Below, piece by piece: positions 7,765-14,519 of a DNA stretch of 32,650 nt (position 1 is its first letter; each line of letters begins with the position of its first letter). The DNA is taken from positions 1-32,650 of the forward strand of contig JAUVAE010000002.1 in assembly GCA_030591905.1 (NCBI GenBank). Direction: 5' to 3'. Position numbers and translations under genes: made by a program. This DNA comes from Candidatus Komeilibacteria bacterium. GTDB taxonomy: Bacteria; Patescibacteriota; Patescibacteriia; UBA1558; S5-K13. The notes under the pieces were generated by a model. It searched no databases, was not told the DNA's origin, and was given only the letters and a program-made list of their open reading frames with translations.

Positions 7765-8462
7765 AGAAAATCAGAAAAGAGCTGAGCTCCTTAGCTAATA
7801 AGAAAGATGCTCAAATTCTCCAGCATTTTTTTAAAACTGGAAAAGGTGAATATGCTGAAGGAGATATTTTTTTAGGAATTAGAGTGCCAGTACAAAGACG
7901 GGTTTTAAAAAAATATTTGAATATAAATTTGAAGGAGCTAGAATTTTTATTAAGAACTAAAATTCATGAATATCGTTTAATAGCCTTATTAATTTTGGTA
8001 AAAAAATTTGAAGAAGGCGATAAGCAAATAAAAAAGAAAATTTTTAATTTATACTTAAAAAATACTAAGTATATTAATAATTGGGACTTGGTTGATTTAA
8101 GTGCTCCACATATTGTTGGTGCTTATTTATTAGATAAACCTAGAGATATTTTATATAAATTAGTAAAGTCTCAGAGTTTATGGGAGAGGAGAATAGCAAT
8201 TTTGGCTACTTTTGCTTTTATTAAAAATAATGAAACTAAGGACACTTTAAAAATTGCTCAGATTTTGTTAGAAGATGAACATGATTTAATCCATAAAGCA
8301 GTTGGTTGGATGTTGAGAGAATTAGGTAAAAGAATTAGTCAAGACATTGAAGAAAAGTTTTTGAAAAGGTATTATAGAGTTATGCCAAGAACAATGTTAA
8401 GGTATGCTATAGAAAGATTTGAAGAATCTAAAAGAAAAAAGTATTTATTGGGTAAAATTTAA
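7758..8462 (+). CDS. AlkD-like DNA alkylation repair glycosylase
   Basis: The 234 residues form a HEAT-repeat protein of the DNA alkylation repair (AlkD) family, at the usual length. Key residues are visible: WDLVD holds the Trp and the catalytic Asp four residues apart, LWERRIA supplies the conserved Arg, and KAVGWMLRE supplies the second Trp that lines the alkyl-base pocket. GIRVPVQR near the N-terminus is another family signature. AlkD removes cationic N3- and N7-alkylpurines without flipping the base. The start ATG overlaps the stop of the upstream gene. The stop is followed by an imperfect hairpin at 8467-8495 without a T-run. Confidence 0.92.
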   Translation: MLKKIRKELSSLANKKDAQILQHFFKTGKGEYAEGDIFLGIRVPVQRRVLKKYLNINLKELEFLLRTKIHEYRLIALLILVKKFEEGDKQIKKKIFNLYLKNTKYINNWDLVDLSAPHIVGAYLLDKPRDILYKLVKSQSLWERRIAILATFAFIKNNETKDTLKIAQILLEDEHDLIHKAVGWMLRELGKRISQDIEEKFLKRYYRVMPRTMLRYAIERFEESKRKKYLLGKI

Positions 8463-8466
8463 TAGA

Positions 8467-8495
8467 CCCCTACACTTAATTTAAATGTGTAAGGG
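8467..8495 (+). terminator. Weak hairpin after the alkD-like gene
   Basis: CCCCTACAC (8467-8475) and GTGTAAGGG (8487-8495) pair in eight of nine positions. No T-run follows, so termination here is uncertain. Confidence 0.35.
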
Positions 8496-8544
8496 CATTT
8501 AATCAAAAACCTCAAATCTATAAATTAGGTGAGGGGTAGATAAC

Positions 8545-8597
8545 ATTTAACAGGATTTATCCTGTTAAATGGCTAATTAATAAATATTTAACAGGAT
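8545..8597. repeat. Three copies of a 12-base word before the patatin-like gene
   Basis: ATTTAACAGGAT occurs at 8545-8556, inverted at 8559-8570 (12-bp perfect inverted repeat, 2-base loop), and again in direct orientation at 8586-8597, where it overlaps the ATG at 8596. It could be an operator or a palindromic repeat; fragments containing TTAACAGG also occur at 25897 and, partly, at 30600. Confidence 0.6.
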
Positions 8598-9486
8598 GAG
8601 TAATGGTAAAATAGTAATTTATTTTGGAGGAGGTACAATGGCTGGTGTTTTTAGTGCTGGAATTATTAGAAAACTTCAAGAGATGGACATTTATGATAAA
8701 ATAGAGGCTGTTTATGGAGGTTATTGTGGTTCTATTAATGCTGCTTATTTTTTAACTAAACAATCGGAATTAGGATATTCTGTGTTTTGTGAAGACTTAA
8801 CTCACGATTTTCTTTATAAAGCTAGAATATTTTCTGCATTTTTACAAAGAATCTATAGTGGTTTAATTCATCGGATTCCGAGAGGAAAAATGATAAATGT
8901 TGTAAATTTGAGATATTTATTTGATATATTGAAATATAAAAAACGTTTAGATATTGATAAATTAAAAAAACAACCCATTCCTTTTTATGCTAAAGTTTTC
9001 AATTTAACTAAAGATAAAATGGAATATTTAGAAGTTGCTAAATATAATCCTTTTAAAGTTTTAAAAGCCTGTGTTGATGTTGTGCCCTATGTCAGTGATT
9101 CAGAGGGTATAGATGGTGAAGAATATGTCGACGGAACTATATTGGAATCCATAGATTTACAGTATTTTTTAGATAAATATCCATCACATAAAATAGTTAT
9201 TATTTCTAACTCCAGCGTCAGAAGGCAATTTAGACATTATGTAAAGAGTTTTTTTGAATCTTTAGCAGCTATATCTACTTATGGTTTTGAAGCTATAGAA
9301 TATTTTATAAAAGGAGAATTTCGATTAAGAAAAGATATTGCTTATGCTCGTCGAACTAAAAATGTACTTTTTATTTATCCACCCAAGGATAATCCAACTA
9401 CTCTCTCTACTACTGATCCAAAGAAATTAAAGATAACTTATAAAATGGGCATGAAAGAGGCTGAGAAAATTAGAAAATTGTTATAA
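8596..9486 (+). CDS. Patatin-fold protein with replaced nucleophile
   Basis: The 296-residue protein starts with the patatin pattern: a first strand, a glycine-rich turn (GGGTMAGVFSAG, 11-22), then EAVYGGYCGSINAAYF. In active patatins the equivalent of the last segment is G-x-S-x-G. Here it is G41-G-Y43-C-G45, so the serine nucleophile is a tyrosine. The second catalytic region is kept as EEYVDGT (about residue 180), giving the usual Asp. Active members are acyl hydrolases acting on phospholipids or lipids; this one is probably inactive or altered. The 8596 start keeps the first beta strand. A GGAGGAGGT before the internal ATG at 8638 is the coding of the glycine turn and not evidence for a later start. 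Confidence 0.85.
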   Translation: MSNGKIVIYFGGGTMAGVFSAGIIRKLQEMDIYDKIEAVYGGYCGSINAAYFLTKQSELGYSVFCEDLTHDFLYKARIFSAFLQRIYSGLIHRIPRGKMINVVNLRYLFDILKYKKRLDIDKLKKQPIPFYAKVFNLTKDKMEYLEVAKYNPFKVLKACVDVVPYVSDSEGIDGEEYVDGTILESIDLQYFLDKYPSHKIVIISNSSVRRQFRHYVKSFFESLAAISTYGFEAIEYFIKGEFRLRKDIAYARRTKNVLFIYPPKDNPTTLSTTDPKKLKITYKMGMKEAEKIRKLL

Positions 9487-9510
9487 ATTTTCTATAAAGT
9501 ACCCCGTTTA

Positions 9511-9553
9511 TCCCCAACACCTAATCATCCTAGAAGAGCTAGGTGTGGGGATT
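9511..9553 (+). terminator. Hairpin terminator after the patatin-like gene
   Basis: TCCCC-A-ACACCTA (9511-9523) pairs with TAGGTGT-GGGGA (9540-9551), a 12-bp stem with one bulge. Only a short T stretch follows, so its strength is uncertain. Confidence 0.55.
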
Positions 9554-9580
9554 TACTTAATTTTATACTTAGGATAATAT
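9552..9580 (+). promoter_or_regulatory. Possible dnaG promoter
   Basis: TTTACT (9552-9557), 17 bases and TAATAT (9575-9580) lie so close to the ATG at 9587 that the message would be nearly leaderless. Confidence 0.4.
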
Positions 9581-9586
9581 ACATAT

Positions 9587-11374
9587 ATGAGTAATGTTAC
9601 GGAAGATATAAAATCTAGGATAGATATCGTTGATTTAATAAAAGAATATATTCAATTAACACCAGCCGGAGTGAATTTTAAAGCTCAGTGTCCTTTTCAT
9701 AATGAAAAAACACCATCATTTTTTGTTTCCGCAGAAAAACAAATTTGGCATTGTTTTGGTTGTGGAGCGGGTGGTGATATTTTTGAGTTTGTTAAGAAAA
9801 TTGAAGGATTAGAATTTCCAGAAACTTTGAGAATTTTAGCTGATAAAGCTAATGTTAAAATTGATTATAATTATAGTCCTGAATTAAAGAATCAGAAAAC
9901 AAAAGTATTAGATATTTTGGAATCTAGCGCAGATTATTTTCATCAACTTTTATTAAAAGATAAAGACGCTCAGCAAGCTCGTGATTATTTAGAAAAGAGA
10001 GTTATTGATAAAGAAGCTATAAAGAAATTTAATTTAGGATATAGTAAAGATACTTGGGATAATTTACTAAATTATTTGAGAGATAAAAAGTTTTCAGATG
10101 GAGACATTGAAACAGCAGGATTAGTTGTTAAATCAAAAAAAGATAATAAATTTTACGATCGATTTAGAGGGCGTTTAATGTTTCCCATAAATAATATTTT
10201 TGGACAAACTATAGGTTTTACAGCCCGAATTTTAAAAAAAGACGATCAGCAAGGAAAATATGTAAATACTCCTCAAACAATTGCCTATGATAAGTCTAGT
10301 GTTTTGTATAATATGGATTTAGCGAAAATGAGTATTAAACAAAAAAATTATACAATTTTATCAGAAGGGCAAATAGATGTCATATCTTCTTATATGGCGG
10401 GAGTAAAAAATATCATTGCTTCTTCGGGGACAGCTTTGACTCCTCAACAAGTTAGAATTATTAAAAGGTATTCAGAAAATTTAATGATTGCCTATGATGC
10501 TGATAAGGCTGGGTTAAAAGCAACCTTTAGAATAGTTGATAATGCTTTGTTAGAGAATATGAATATCAAAATTATTGAGATGCCTAAGGGTTTAGATCCC
10601 GATCAATTAATTAAAGAGGATAAACAAAAATGGCTAGATGCTATCAAAAATGCTAAACCTATTATGGATTTTGTTTTTGATAAGATATTATCAATAGGGG
10701 ATTTGAATGATGTTTTTAGTAAAAAGCAAATGGCTAAGAAATTATTAATTTTTATTAGTAAGTTTCGAGATGATATTGAAAGAGAAACATATCTGAAGAG
10801 ATTAAGTGAGTTAATTGACGTAGATTATAATTTATTAAAAGAGAAATTAGATGCCTTTATTAATAAAAAGCAGAAAATATCATCTTTTGATAAAGTTGAT
10901 GATAGTGAATATGTACCATTTAAGTTGAATAAAAAGGAAGAGTTACTGAAAAAAATTATTGCTTTAGGCATTAATTTTACAAATAATTTAGAGTATTTAG
11001 CATCAAATTTAGAGTTAGAATATATTAACAAAGATGTAATAGATGACCTTTACAAAGAGATGATAATTTATTATACTAAGAACAATTCATTTGATTTAAA
11101 AGCTTTTAAAAAAGCCTTAGATAAAGACAAAAATGACTTATTAGATATTATTGTCTTTATTTTTGAGAATGAATATTCTGATTATGATCAGAATAGGGCT
11201 TTTGTAGATATTCAACCTTTAGTTAAGGCTTATAAGAAAGAATATTTAACTGAAGAGTTGAAAAAATTAGAAAATTCTTTGAAATTAATTGAAAAGCAAG
11301 GCGATAAAAAAGAAATAGAAAAGATTACTAAAGAATTTGTTTCGGCTACACATAAATTAAATAATATAAGCTAA
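9587..11374 (+). CDS. dnaG: DNA primase
   Basis: The 595 residues show the standard primase order. The N-terminal CHC2 zinc finger has C-x2-H at the start of CPFHNEKTPSF and C-x2-C in HCFGCGAGGD. The catalytic core follows, with YDRFRGRLMFPI and GFTARIL. The TOPRIM fold is marked by SEGQIDVI and IAYDADKAG, which carry the metal-binding acidic residues. A helical C-terminal region probably contacts the replicative helicase. DnaG makes RNA primers at the replication fork. It is followed by rpoD as in the classic macromolecular synthesis operon, though rpsU is not upstream and the two genes are 262 bases apart. Confidence 0.97.
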   Translation: MSNVTEDIKSRIDIVDLIKEYIQLTPAGVNFKAQCPFHNEKTPSFFVSAEKQIWHCFGCGAGGDIFEFVKKIEGLEFPETLRILADKANVKIDYNYSPELKNQKTKVLDILESSADYFHQLLLKDKDAQQARDYLEKRVIDKEAIKKFNLGYSKDTWDNLLNYLRDKKFSDGDIETAGLVVKSKKDNKFYDRFRGRLMFPINNIFGQTIGFTARILKKDDQQGKYVNTPQTIAYDKSSVLYNMDLAKMSIKQKNYTILSEGQIDVISSYMAGVKNIIASSGTALTPQQVRIIKRYSENLMIAYDADKAGLKATFRIVDNALLENMNIKIIEMPKGLDPDQLIKEDKQKWLDAIKNAKPIMDFVFDKILSIGDLNDVFSKKQMAKKLLIFISKFRDDIERETYLKRLSELIDVDYNLLKEKLDAFINKKQKISSFDKVDDSEYVPFKLNKKEELLKKIIALGINFTNNLEYLASNLELEYINKDVIDDLYKEMIIYYTKNNSFDLKAFKKALDKDKNDLLDIIVFIFENEYSDYDQNRAFVDIQPLVKAYKKEYLTEELKKLENSLKLIEKQGDKKEIEKITKEFVSATHKLNNIS

Positions 11375-11636
11375 TTAATTTACAAATTATAAATCCCAAT
11401 ATCAAAATCCAAATATCCAAACATTTTAAGAATTTGAATTTTGAAGATTATAATTTATTTAGGATTTAAAATTTTGAATTTAGATATTCACCCTATTAAA
11501 TAATTTTAAATTCAATCTATATACCGTGTTTATACTTTAGAATCATGAATAGATAGAATTTTTTATATAGGGTGTATAAAGAATTTAAAATTAAGATTTA
11601 GTAAAGTTAAATCTTATTCAATAGGGTAAAAATATT
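11375..11636. other. AT-rich spacer with inverted arms between dnaG and rpoD
   Basis: The first part (11375-11480) is built from recurring AATTT/TTGAATT words. From 11485 to about 11630 the outer arms are inverted: CACCCTATT (11489-11497) opposes AATAGGGT (11620-11627), and AATTTTAAATTC (11502-11513) pairs exactly with GAATTTAAAATT (11581-11592). A TATAGGGTGTATA lies inside. The layout resembles a small MITE-like element or a structured rpoD leader; no gene was found in it. Confidence 0.5.
11485..11512. repeat. 28-base direct repeat, second copy (upstream of rpoD)
   Basis: It is identical to 5647-5674, which includes the stop codon of the DUF1653 gene. Here it lies in non-coding DNA and forms the left arm of the inverted layout 11485-11630. 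Confidence 0.8.
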
Positions 11637-13118
11637 ATGGTTAAAACAAAAAAGAAAAAAAATTTAAAGAAAATTATTTCTAAACTTATTTCCCTGCCTA
11701 CCGGACAGGCAGGTAAAAAGAAAGCTGCTAAAGAGAAACCTGTTAAAAAAGTTGTCAGAAAGAAAGCTGCTAAAAAGAAACCTGTTAAAAAAGTTGTCAG
11801 AAAGAAAGCTGCTAAAAAGAAACCTGCTAAAAAAGTTGTCAGAAAGAAAGCTGCTAAAAAGAAAGCTGCTAAAAAGAAACCTGTTAAAAAGAAAGTTACT
11901 AAGAAAGTTACTAAGAAAAAGGTTTCTAAAAGGTCTGTTAAAAAAGTTGCTAAAAAGAAACCAGCTAAAAAGAAACCAGCTAAAAAATCAACTAGAAGAA
12001 AGTCTAGGAAAAAAATTAAAAGAAAAAAAGAAGATATTATTTTTCCAAAACAGGATCGCCTAAAAGCATTAATGAGAGAGGGTAGAAATAGAGGATTTAT
12101 AACTGAGAATGAACTTTTATACTCATTTCCAGAATTAGAAGAATATTTAGAGTTATATGAGAAATATTTGGATGACATGGAGGAAAATAGTGTAGATATA
12201 TTAATTAATGAAATTGGATTATTGAATAATGCTGAAGAGGATGAAGCTGGTGTAAAATTAGATATTTCAGGTGTTACTTTTGATTTGGGAAAAATTTCTT
12301 CAGATTCTATTCAGATGTATTTACGGGAAATTGGTAAAGTTTCTTTGTTAACTTTTGAAGAAGAAGTTGCTTTAGCAAAAAGAAAAGAAAAAGGCGAGGT
12401 TGCTGCTAAAATCCAATTGATTAAGGCTAATTTAAGATTAGTGGTAAGTATCGCTAAAAGGTATACGGGACATTCATTGTCATTATTGGATTTAATTCAA
12501 GAAGGTAATATTGGTTTATTTAGGGCAGTGGAAAAATTTGAATATCGGAAAGGTTATAAATTTTCAACCTATGCTACCTGGTGGATTAGACAAGCAATTA
12601 CTAGAGCGTTAGCTGATCAATCTAGGACGATTAGAATACCTGTTCATATGGTAGAGACAATAAATAAATTTCAACAGGTTCAGAGAAGATTAATTCAAGA
12701 TTTAGGTCGAGAGCCTTTACCAGAAGAAATTGCTTATGAAATGGGAGAAGATTTAAATAAGATTCATCATGTTATTAAAATTTCTCAAGAAACAGTTTCT
12801 TTGGAAACAAGCATTGGGGAAGACGATGAAGATTCTACTTTAAGTGATTTTATTGAAGATAAAAAAACTATTCCACCAGATAAGGTTGCTGCTTTAAGAT
12901 TATTAAGAGATCATGTTAAAGAAATAATTTCAGATTTAACTCCTCGAGAACAAAAAATATTAGAAATGCGTTTTGGTTTAACAGATGGTATTGCTCATAC
13001 TTTGGAAGAGGTAGGGCAAGAATTTGGGGTTACTAGAGAAAGGATTAGACAAATTGAGGCTAAGTCATTAGAAAAAATTGCAGCCAAACATGGTATTGTT
13101 AAGCTAAAAGATTATTAA
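11637..13118 (+). CDS. rpoD: Primary sigma factor (sigma-70) with lysine-rich N-terminal extension
   Basis: The C-terminal ~360 of 493 residues form a complete group 1 sigma factor. A region 1.1-like segment carries LKALMREGRNRGFIT. Region 1.2 is marked by YLREIGKV. Region 2 has LDLIQEGNIGLFRAVEKF and YATWWIRQAITRAL. Region 3 follows, and region 4 has FGVTRERIRQIEAKSLEKI. The first ~130 residues are a Lys/Ala/Pro/Val low-complexity head made of repeated KKAAKKKPVKK-type units, similar to histone H1-like tails. A GC-rich palindrome lies in this head (11693-11713), coding for LPTGQAG. The start at 11637 is the only ATG upstream of the repeats in frame. It directs core RNA polymerase to the TTGAYW/TATWAT promoters seen in this window. 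Confidence 0.96.
   Translation: MVKTKKKKNLKKIISKLISLPTGQAGKKKAAKEKPVKKVVRKKAAKKKPVKKVVRKKAAKKKPAKKVVRKKAAKKKAAKKKPVKKKVTKKVTKKKVSKRSVKKVAKKKPAKKKPAKKSTRRKSRKKIKRKKEDIIFPKQDRLKALMREGRNRGFITENELLYSFPELEEYLELYEKYLDDMEENSVDILINEIGLLNNAEEDEAGVKLDISGVTFDLGKISSDSIQMYLREIGKVSLLTFEEEVALAKRKEKGEVAAKIQLIKANLRLVVSIAKRYTGHSLSLLDLIQEGNIGLFRAVEKFEYRKGYKFSTYATWWIRQAITRALADQSRTIRIPVHMVETINKFQQVQRRLIQDLGREPLPEEIAYEMGEDLNKIHHVIKISQETVSLETSIGEDDEDSTLSDFIEDKKTIPPDKVAALRLLRDHVKEIISDLTPREQKILEMRFGLTDGIAHTLEEVGQEFGVTRERIRQIEAKSLEKIAAKHGIVKLKDY
11693..11713. repeat. CCTGCC-family palindrome inside rpoD
   Basis: CCTGCCTACCGGACAGGCAGG lies in frame in the lysine-rich head and encodes LPTGQAG. Its GC content contrasts sharply with the adjoining A-rich lysine codons, and the word matches spacer copies at 19859, 23370 and 31879. 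Confidence 0.75.
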
Positions 13119-13134
13119 AATTAGGAATTTGTAG

Positions 13135-13177
13135 AGACGTAGCGACGCTACGTCTGCCTGTCTGCCGGTAGGCAGGT
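13135..13177. repeat. Two abutting hairpins after rpoD
   Basis: AGACGTAGC (13135-13143) and GCTACGTCT (13147-13155) form a 9-bp stem with a 3-base loop. It directly adjoins a CCTGCC-family palindrome (13156-13177, GCCTGTCTGCCGGTAGGCAG). Either may act as the rpoD terminator, although no T-run is adjacent. Confidence 0.7.
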
Positions 13178-13190
13178 ACGAAAAGTAGGG

Positions 13191-13219
13191 TTGATTTTTT
13201 TTGTTAATTATTCTATAAT
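13191..13219 (+). promoter_or_regulatory. Promoter upstream of tRNA-Asn
   Basis: TTGATT (13191-13196), a 17-base spacer and TATAAT (13214-13219) form a near-consensus sigma-70 promoter. It is the nearest good promoter to the tRNA, about 135 bases downstream. Confidence 0.65.
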
Positions 13220-13272
13220 CTTATTACATTAAAATTGTTAATACAAAATTAATATATATAAAAATATTTTGC

Positions 13273-13309
13273 GTCTACCTTCGTCAAGACTTCGGTAAGA
13301 CAGGGTAGC
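13273..13309. repeat. Imperfect hairpin in the tRNA leader
   Basis: CTACC (13275-13279) and GGGTAG (13303-13308) enclose a GC-richer segment, ACTTCGGTAAGAC. It looks like a copy of another short palindromic repeat type and interrupts otherwise AT-rich leader DNA. Confidence 0.4.
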
Positions 13310-13354
13310 TCCTTAGAGAGCGGTTTTATATAACGTTAGTGTAAATTAAATTGA

Positions 13355-13431
13355 TTCGCGGTAGCTCAGTTGGTTAGAGCGACTGGCTGTTAACCAGTAG
13401 GTCGTCGGTTCGAACCCGACCCGCGAAGCCA
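13355..13431 (+). tRNA. tRNA-Asn (anticodon GTT)
   Basis: A complete cloverleaf can be drawn. The acceptor TTCGCGG (13355-13361) pairs with CCGCGAA (13421-13427). The anticodon stem ACTGG/CCAGT has loop CTGTTAA with GTT at 13389-13391. The T-arm is GTCGG-TTCGAAC-CCGAC. The discriminator is G, and CCA is encoded (13429-13431). A terminator follows at once. It supplies Asn for AAC/AAU codons. Part of its 3' end recurs at 13897-13908. Confidence 0.97.
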
Positions 13432-13436
13432 TCATT

Positions 13437-13465
13437 AAATAGAGCCTAAAGCTCTATTTTTTGTT
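13437..13465 (+). terminator. Terminator of tRNA-Asn
   Basis: AAATAGAGC (13437-13445) and GCTCTATTT (13451-13459) form a 9-bp stem with loop CTAAA, followed by TTTTGTTTT. Confidence 0.88.
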
Positions 13466-13489
13466 TTAAGAAAAAATAGATAAAAGTAC

Positions 13490-13518
13490 TTGACAGGAAA
13501 GTTAAAATGTGCTATTAT
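13490..13518 (+). promoter_or_regulatory. Strong promoter of the 13556 gene
   Basis: TTGACA (13490-13495), a 17-base spacer and TATTAT (13513-13518), with TGC just before the -10 (extended). This is one of the best sigma-70 promoters in the window. Confidence 0.8.
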
Positions 13519-13555
13519 TATATATAATATAAAATTATTCTGAGGAGGATAAAAG

Positions 13556-13786
13556 ATGAAAAATCAAGGAAAATGGATCTTAGGTCTTTATATCGTTTGG
13601 ATTTTGTTGTTCTTTATGATTCTATATTCTGAGAGCATGAAGATAGAAGACGCTACATTATGGGAAAAACTTAATATTTTGAAACAGAGAGCAGTGGACT
13701 CATCAACAAAAGATAAAATAGCTATGGGCTATTTGATAGTATTTTCTCTGTTTGGATGTTATGCCCTACCAAGACTGATAGTATAG
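13556..13786 (+). CDS. Small two-helix membrane protein, unknown function
   Basis: The 76-residue product has a hydrophobic helix near the N-terminus (about 7-24, WILGLYIVWILLFFMILY) and a second at the C-terminus (about 57-76). A charged 30-residue segment between them contains STKDKIAMGY. An unusually strong AGGAGG (13543-13548) lies 7 bases before the ATG, a strong promoter precedes it, and a clean terminator follows, so it is probably a well-expressed single-gene unit. It lies between tRNA-Asn and a partial copy of the tRNA 3' end, which raises the possibility that it arrived with a small insertion. I do not recognise its family. Confidence 0.75.
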   Translation: MKNQGKWILGLYIVWILLFFMILYSESMKIEDATLWEKLNILKQRAVDSSTKDKIAMGYLIVFSLFGCYALPRLIV

Positions 13787-13806
13787 GGTAGACCATATTT
13801 AAATTT

Positions 13807-13838
13807 AAGGGGAGTCCAATGACTTCCCTTTTGTCTTT
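13807..13838 (+). terminator. Terminator of the 13556 gene
   Basis: AAGGGGAGTC (13807-13816) and GACTTCCCTT (13821-13830) pair over 10 positions with one G-T pair around loop CAAT, followed by TTGTCTTT. Confidence 0.85.
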
Positions 13839-13875
13839 GATTTTTTAAATGATTAAATATTTTTCATATAATAAG

Positions 13876-13908
13876 TTCGAAGAGCAGAAGCAAGGGGAAG
13901 CCATCATT
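13876..13908. repeat. Partial duplicate of the tRNA-Asn 3' end
   Basis: TTCGAA (13876-13881) followed by GAAGCCATCATT (13897-13908) repeats the T-loop word and the exact 12 bases spanning the tRNA 3' end (13425-13436). The part between does not match and no second cloverleaf can be drawn. It could be an attachment-site duplicate or a decayed tRNA copy. Confidence 0.45.
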
Positions 13909-13940
13909 GAACATTGTTAATAGCAATGTTCTTTGTTTTT
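13909..13940 (+). terminator. Hairpin terminator next to the tRNA-end duplicate
   Basis: GAACATTG (13909-13916) and CAATGTTC (13924-13931) form a perfect 8-bp stem followed by TTTGTTTTT. No gene obviously ends here, which fits a relic of a former gene. Confidence 0.75.
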
Positions 13941-13953
13941 AAAACTATAATTA

Positions 13954-13962
13954 TGGTATAAT
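13954..13962 (+). promoter_or_regulatory. Extended -10 before the 13999 gene
   Basis: TGGTATAAT is a full extended -10. No convincing -35 lies 17 bases upstream. It sits 37 bases before the start at 13999. Confidence 0.45.
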
Positions 13963-13998
13963 TAATTTAATTAAATTAATTAAACTAAAATTTATCAA

Positions 13999-14151
13999 AT
14001 GAATAAGAAAAAACTCATAATGCTTCTTTTATATATTGTTTTGTTAGCGAATGTATTGGGAATGCTTATATATTTTTTAAATGGATTTAAAAATAATCCA
14101 CCGAAATTTTATACTAAAAATTATACTATAGAAGAGGGAGAGAGTAGCTAA
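13999..14151 (+). CDS. 50-residue membrane peptide upstream of PadR gene
   Basis: This small frame starts MNKKKLIMLLLYIVLLANV, a Lys head followed by one hydrophobic helix (about 6-27). It ends in a short polar tail with KNNPPKF and EEGESS. It has an extended -10 in front, follows terminators, and stops 29 bases before the PadR-type regulator gene, so the two are probably co-transcribed. The positive head and single helix suggest an inner-membrane peptide with its tail outside. No family is recognised. A chance open frame is possible because of the short length. Confidence 0.5.
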   Translation: MNKKKLIMLLLYIVLLANVLGMLIYFLNGFKNNPPKFYTKNYTIEEGESS

Positions 14152-14180
14152 TAGATTTTTGTTTTTTAATATTTTAACCA

Positions 14181-14495
14181 ATGAATACTCAATTTAAAAA
14201 AGGAGTCTTGGAAATGTGTGTTTTATCAATGCTTAGCAAGAAAGATTGTTACGGTTATGAACTAGTTAATGAATTATCTAAAAAAATATCCATTTCTGAA
14301 GGGACGATATATCCTTTATTAAATAGGTTAATAAAGGCAAAATATGTAAATACTTATTTAAAGGAATCTAGTTTGGGTCCAGCTCGTAAATATTATAAAT
14401 TAACAGTTTCTGGTAAAAAAATGAGCAAAAAATTGAAAAATGGTTGGATAATTTTTTCTAAAAGAGTAGAAGCAGTATTAAAGAGTAAAAAATAG
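14181..14495 (+). CDS. PadR family transcriptional regulator
   Basis: The 104-residue protein shows a PadR-type winged helix over its whole length. The N-terminal LEMCVLSMLSKKDCYGYELV is followed by ISEGTIYPLLNRL, the recognition helix region, then the wing and GPARKYYKLTVSGKK. It is short, with only the start of the C-terminal dimer helix, as in the PadR-s2 subgroup. These proteins often repress membrane-protein or drug-efflux genes and frequently regulate their own operon. It is followed 24 bases later by an unknown gene and preceded by a small membrane peptide gene, which are the likely targets. Confidence 0.92.
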   Translation: MNTQFKKGVLEMCVLSMLSKKDCYGYELVNELSKKISISEGTIYPLLNRLIKAKYVNTYLKESSLGPARKYYKLTVSGKKMSKKLKNGWIIFSKRVEAVLKSKK

Positions 14496-14519
14496 AAAAT
14501 TATTAACAAATTTAATTAT

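Noticed and set aside
8638..8640. Internal start of the patatin-fold gene behind GGAGGAGGT
   Set aside because: The purine run is the coding of the conserved glycine turn; starting there would remove the first strand and the turn itself.
11752..12063. Plus-strand frame of SERKLLKRNLLKK repeats inside rpoD
   Set aside because: Same low-complexity DNA read in another phase, with no start signal of its own.
11618..12178. Long minus-strand open frame rich in Phe and Leu opposite rpoD
   Set aside because: It is the reverse reading of the lysine-rich repeats; low complexity keeps it open by chance.
13822..13908. A second tRNA downstream of tRNA-Asn
   Set aside because: CTTCCC and GGGGAAG could mimic an acceptor stem and TTCGAA a T-loop, but no D-arm, anticodon arm or T-stem can be drawn.
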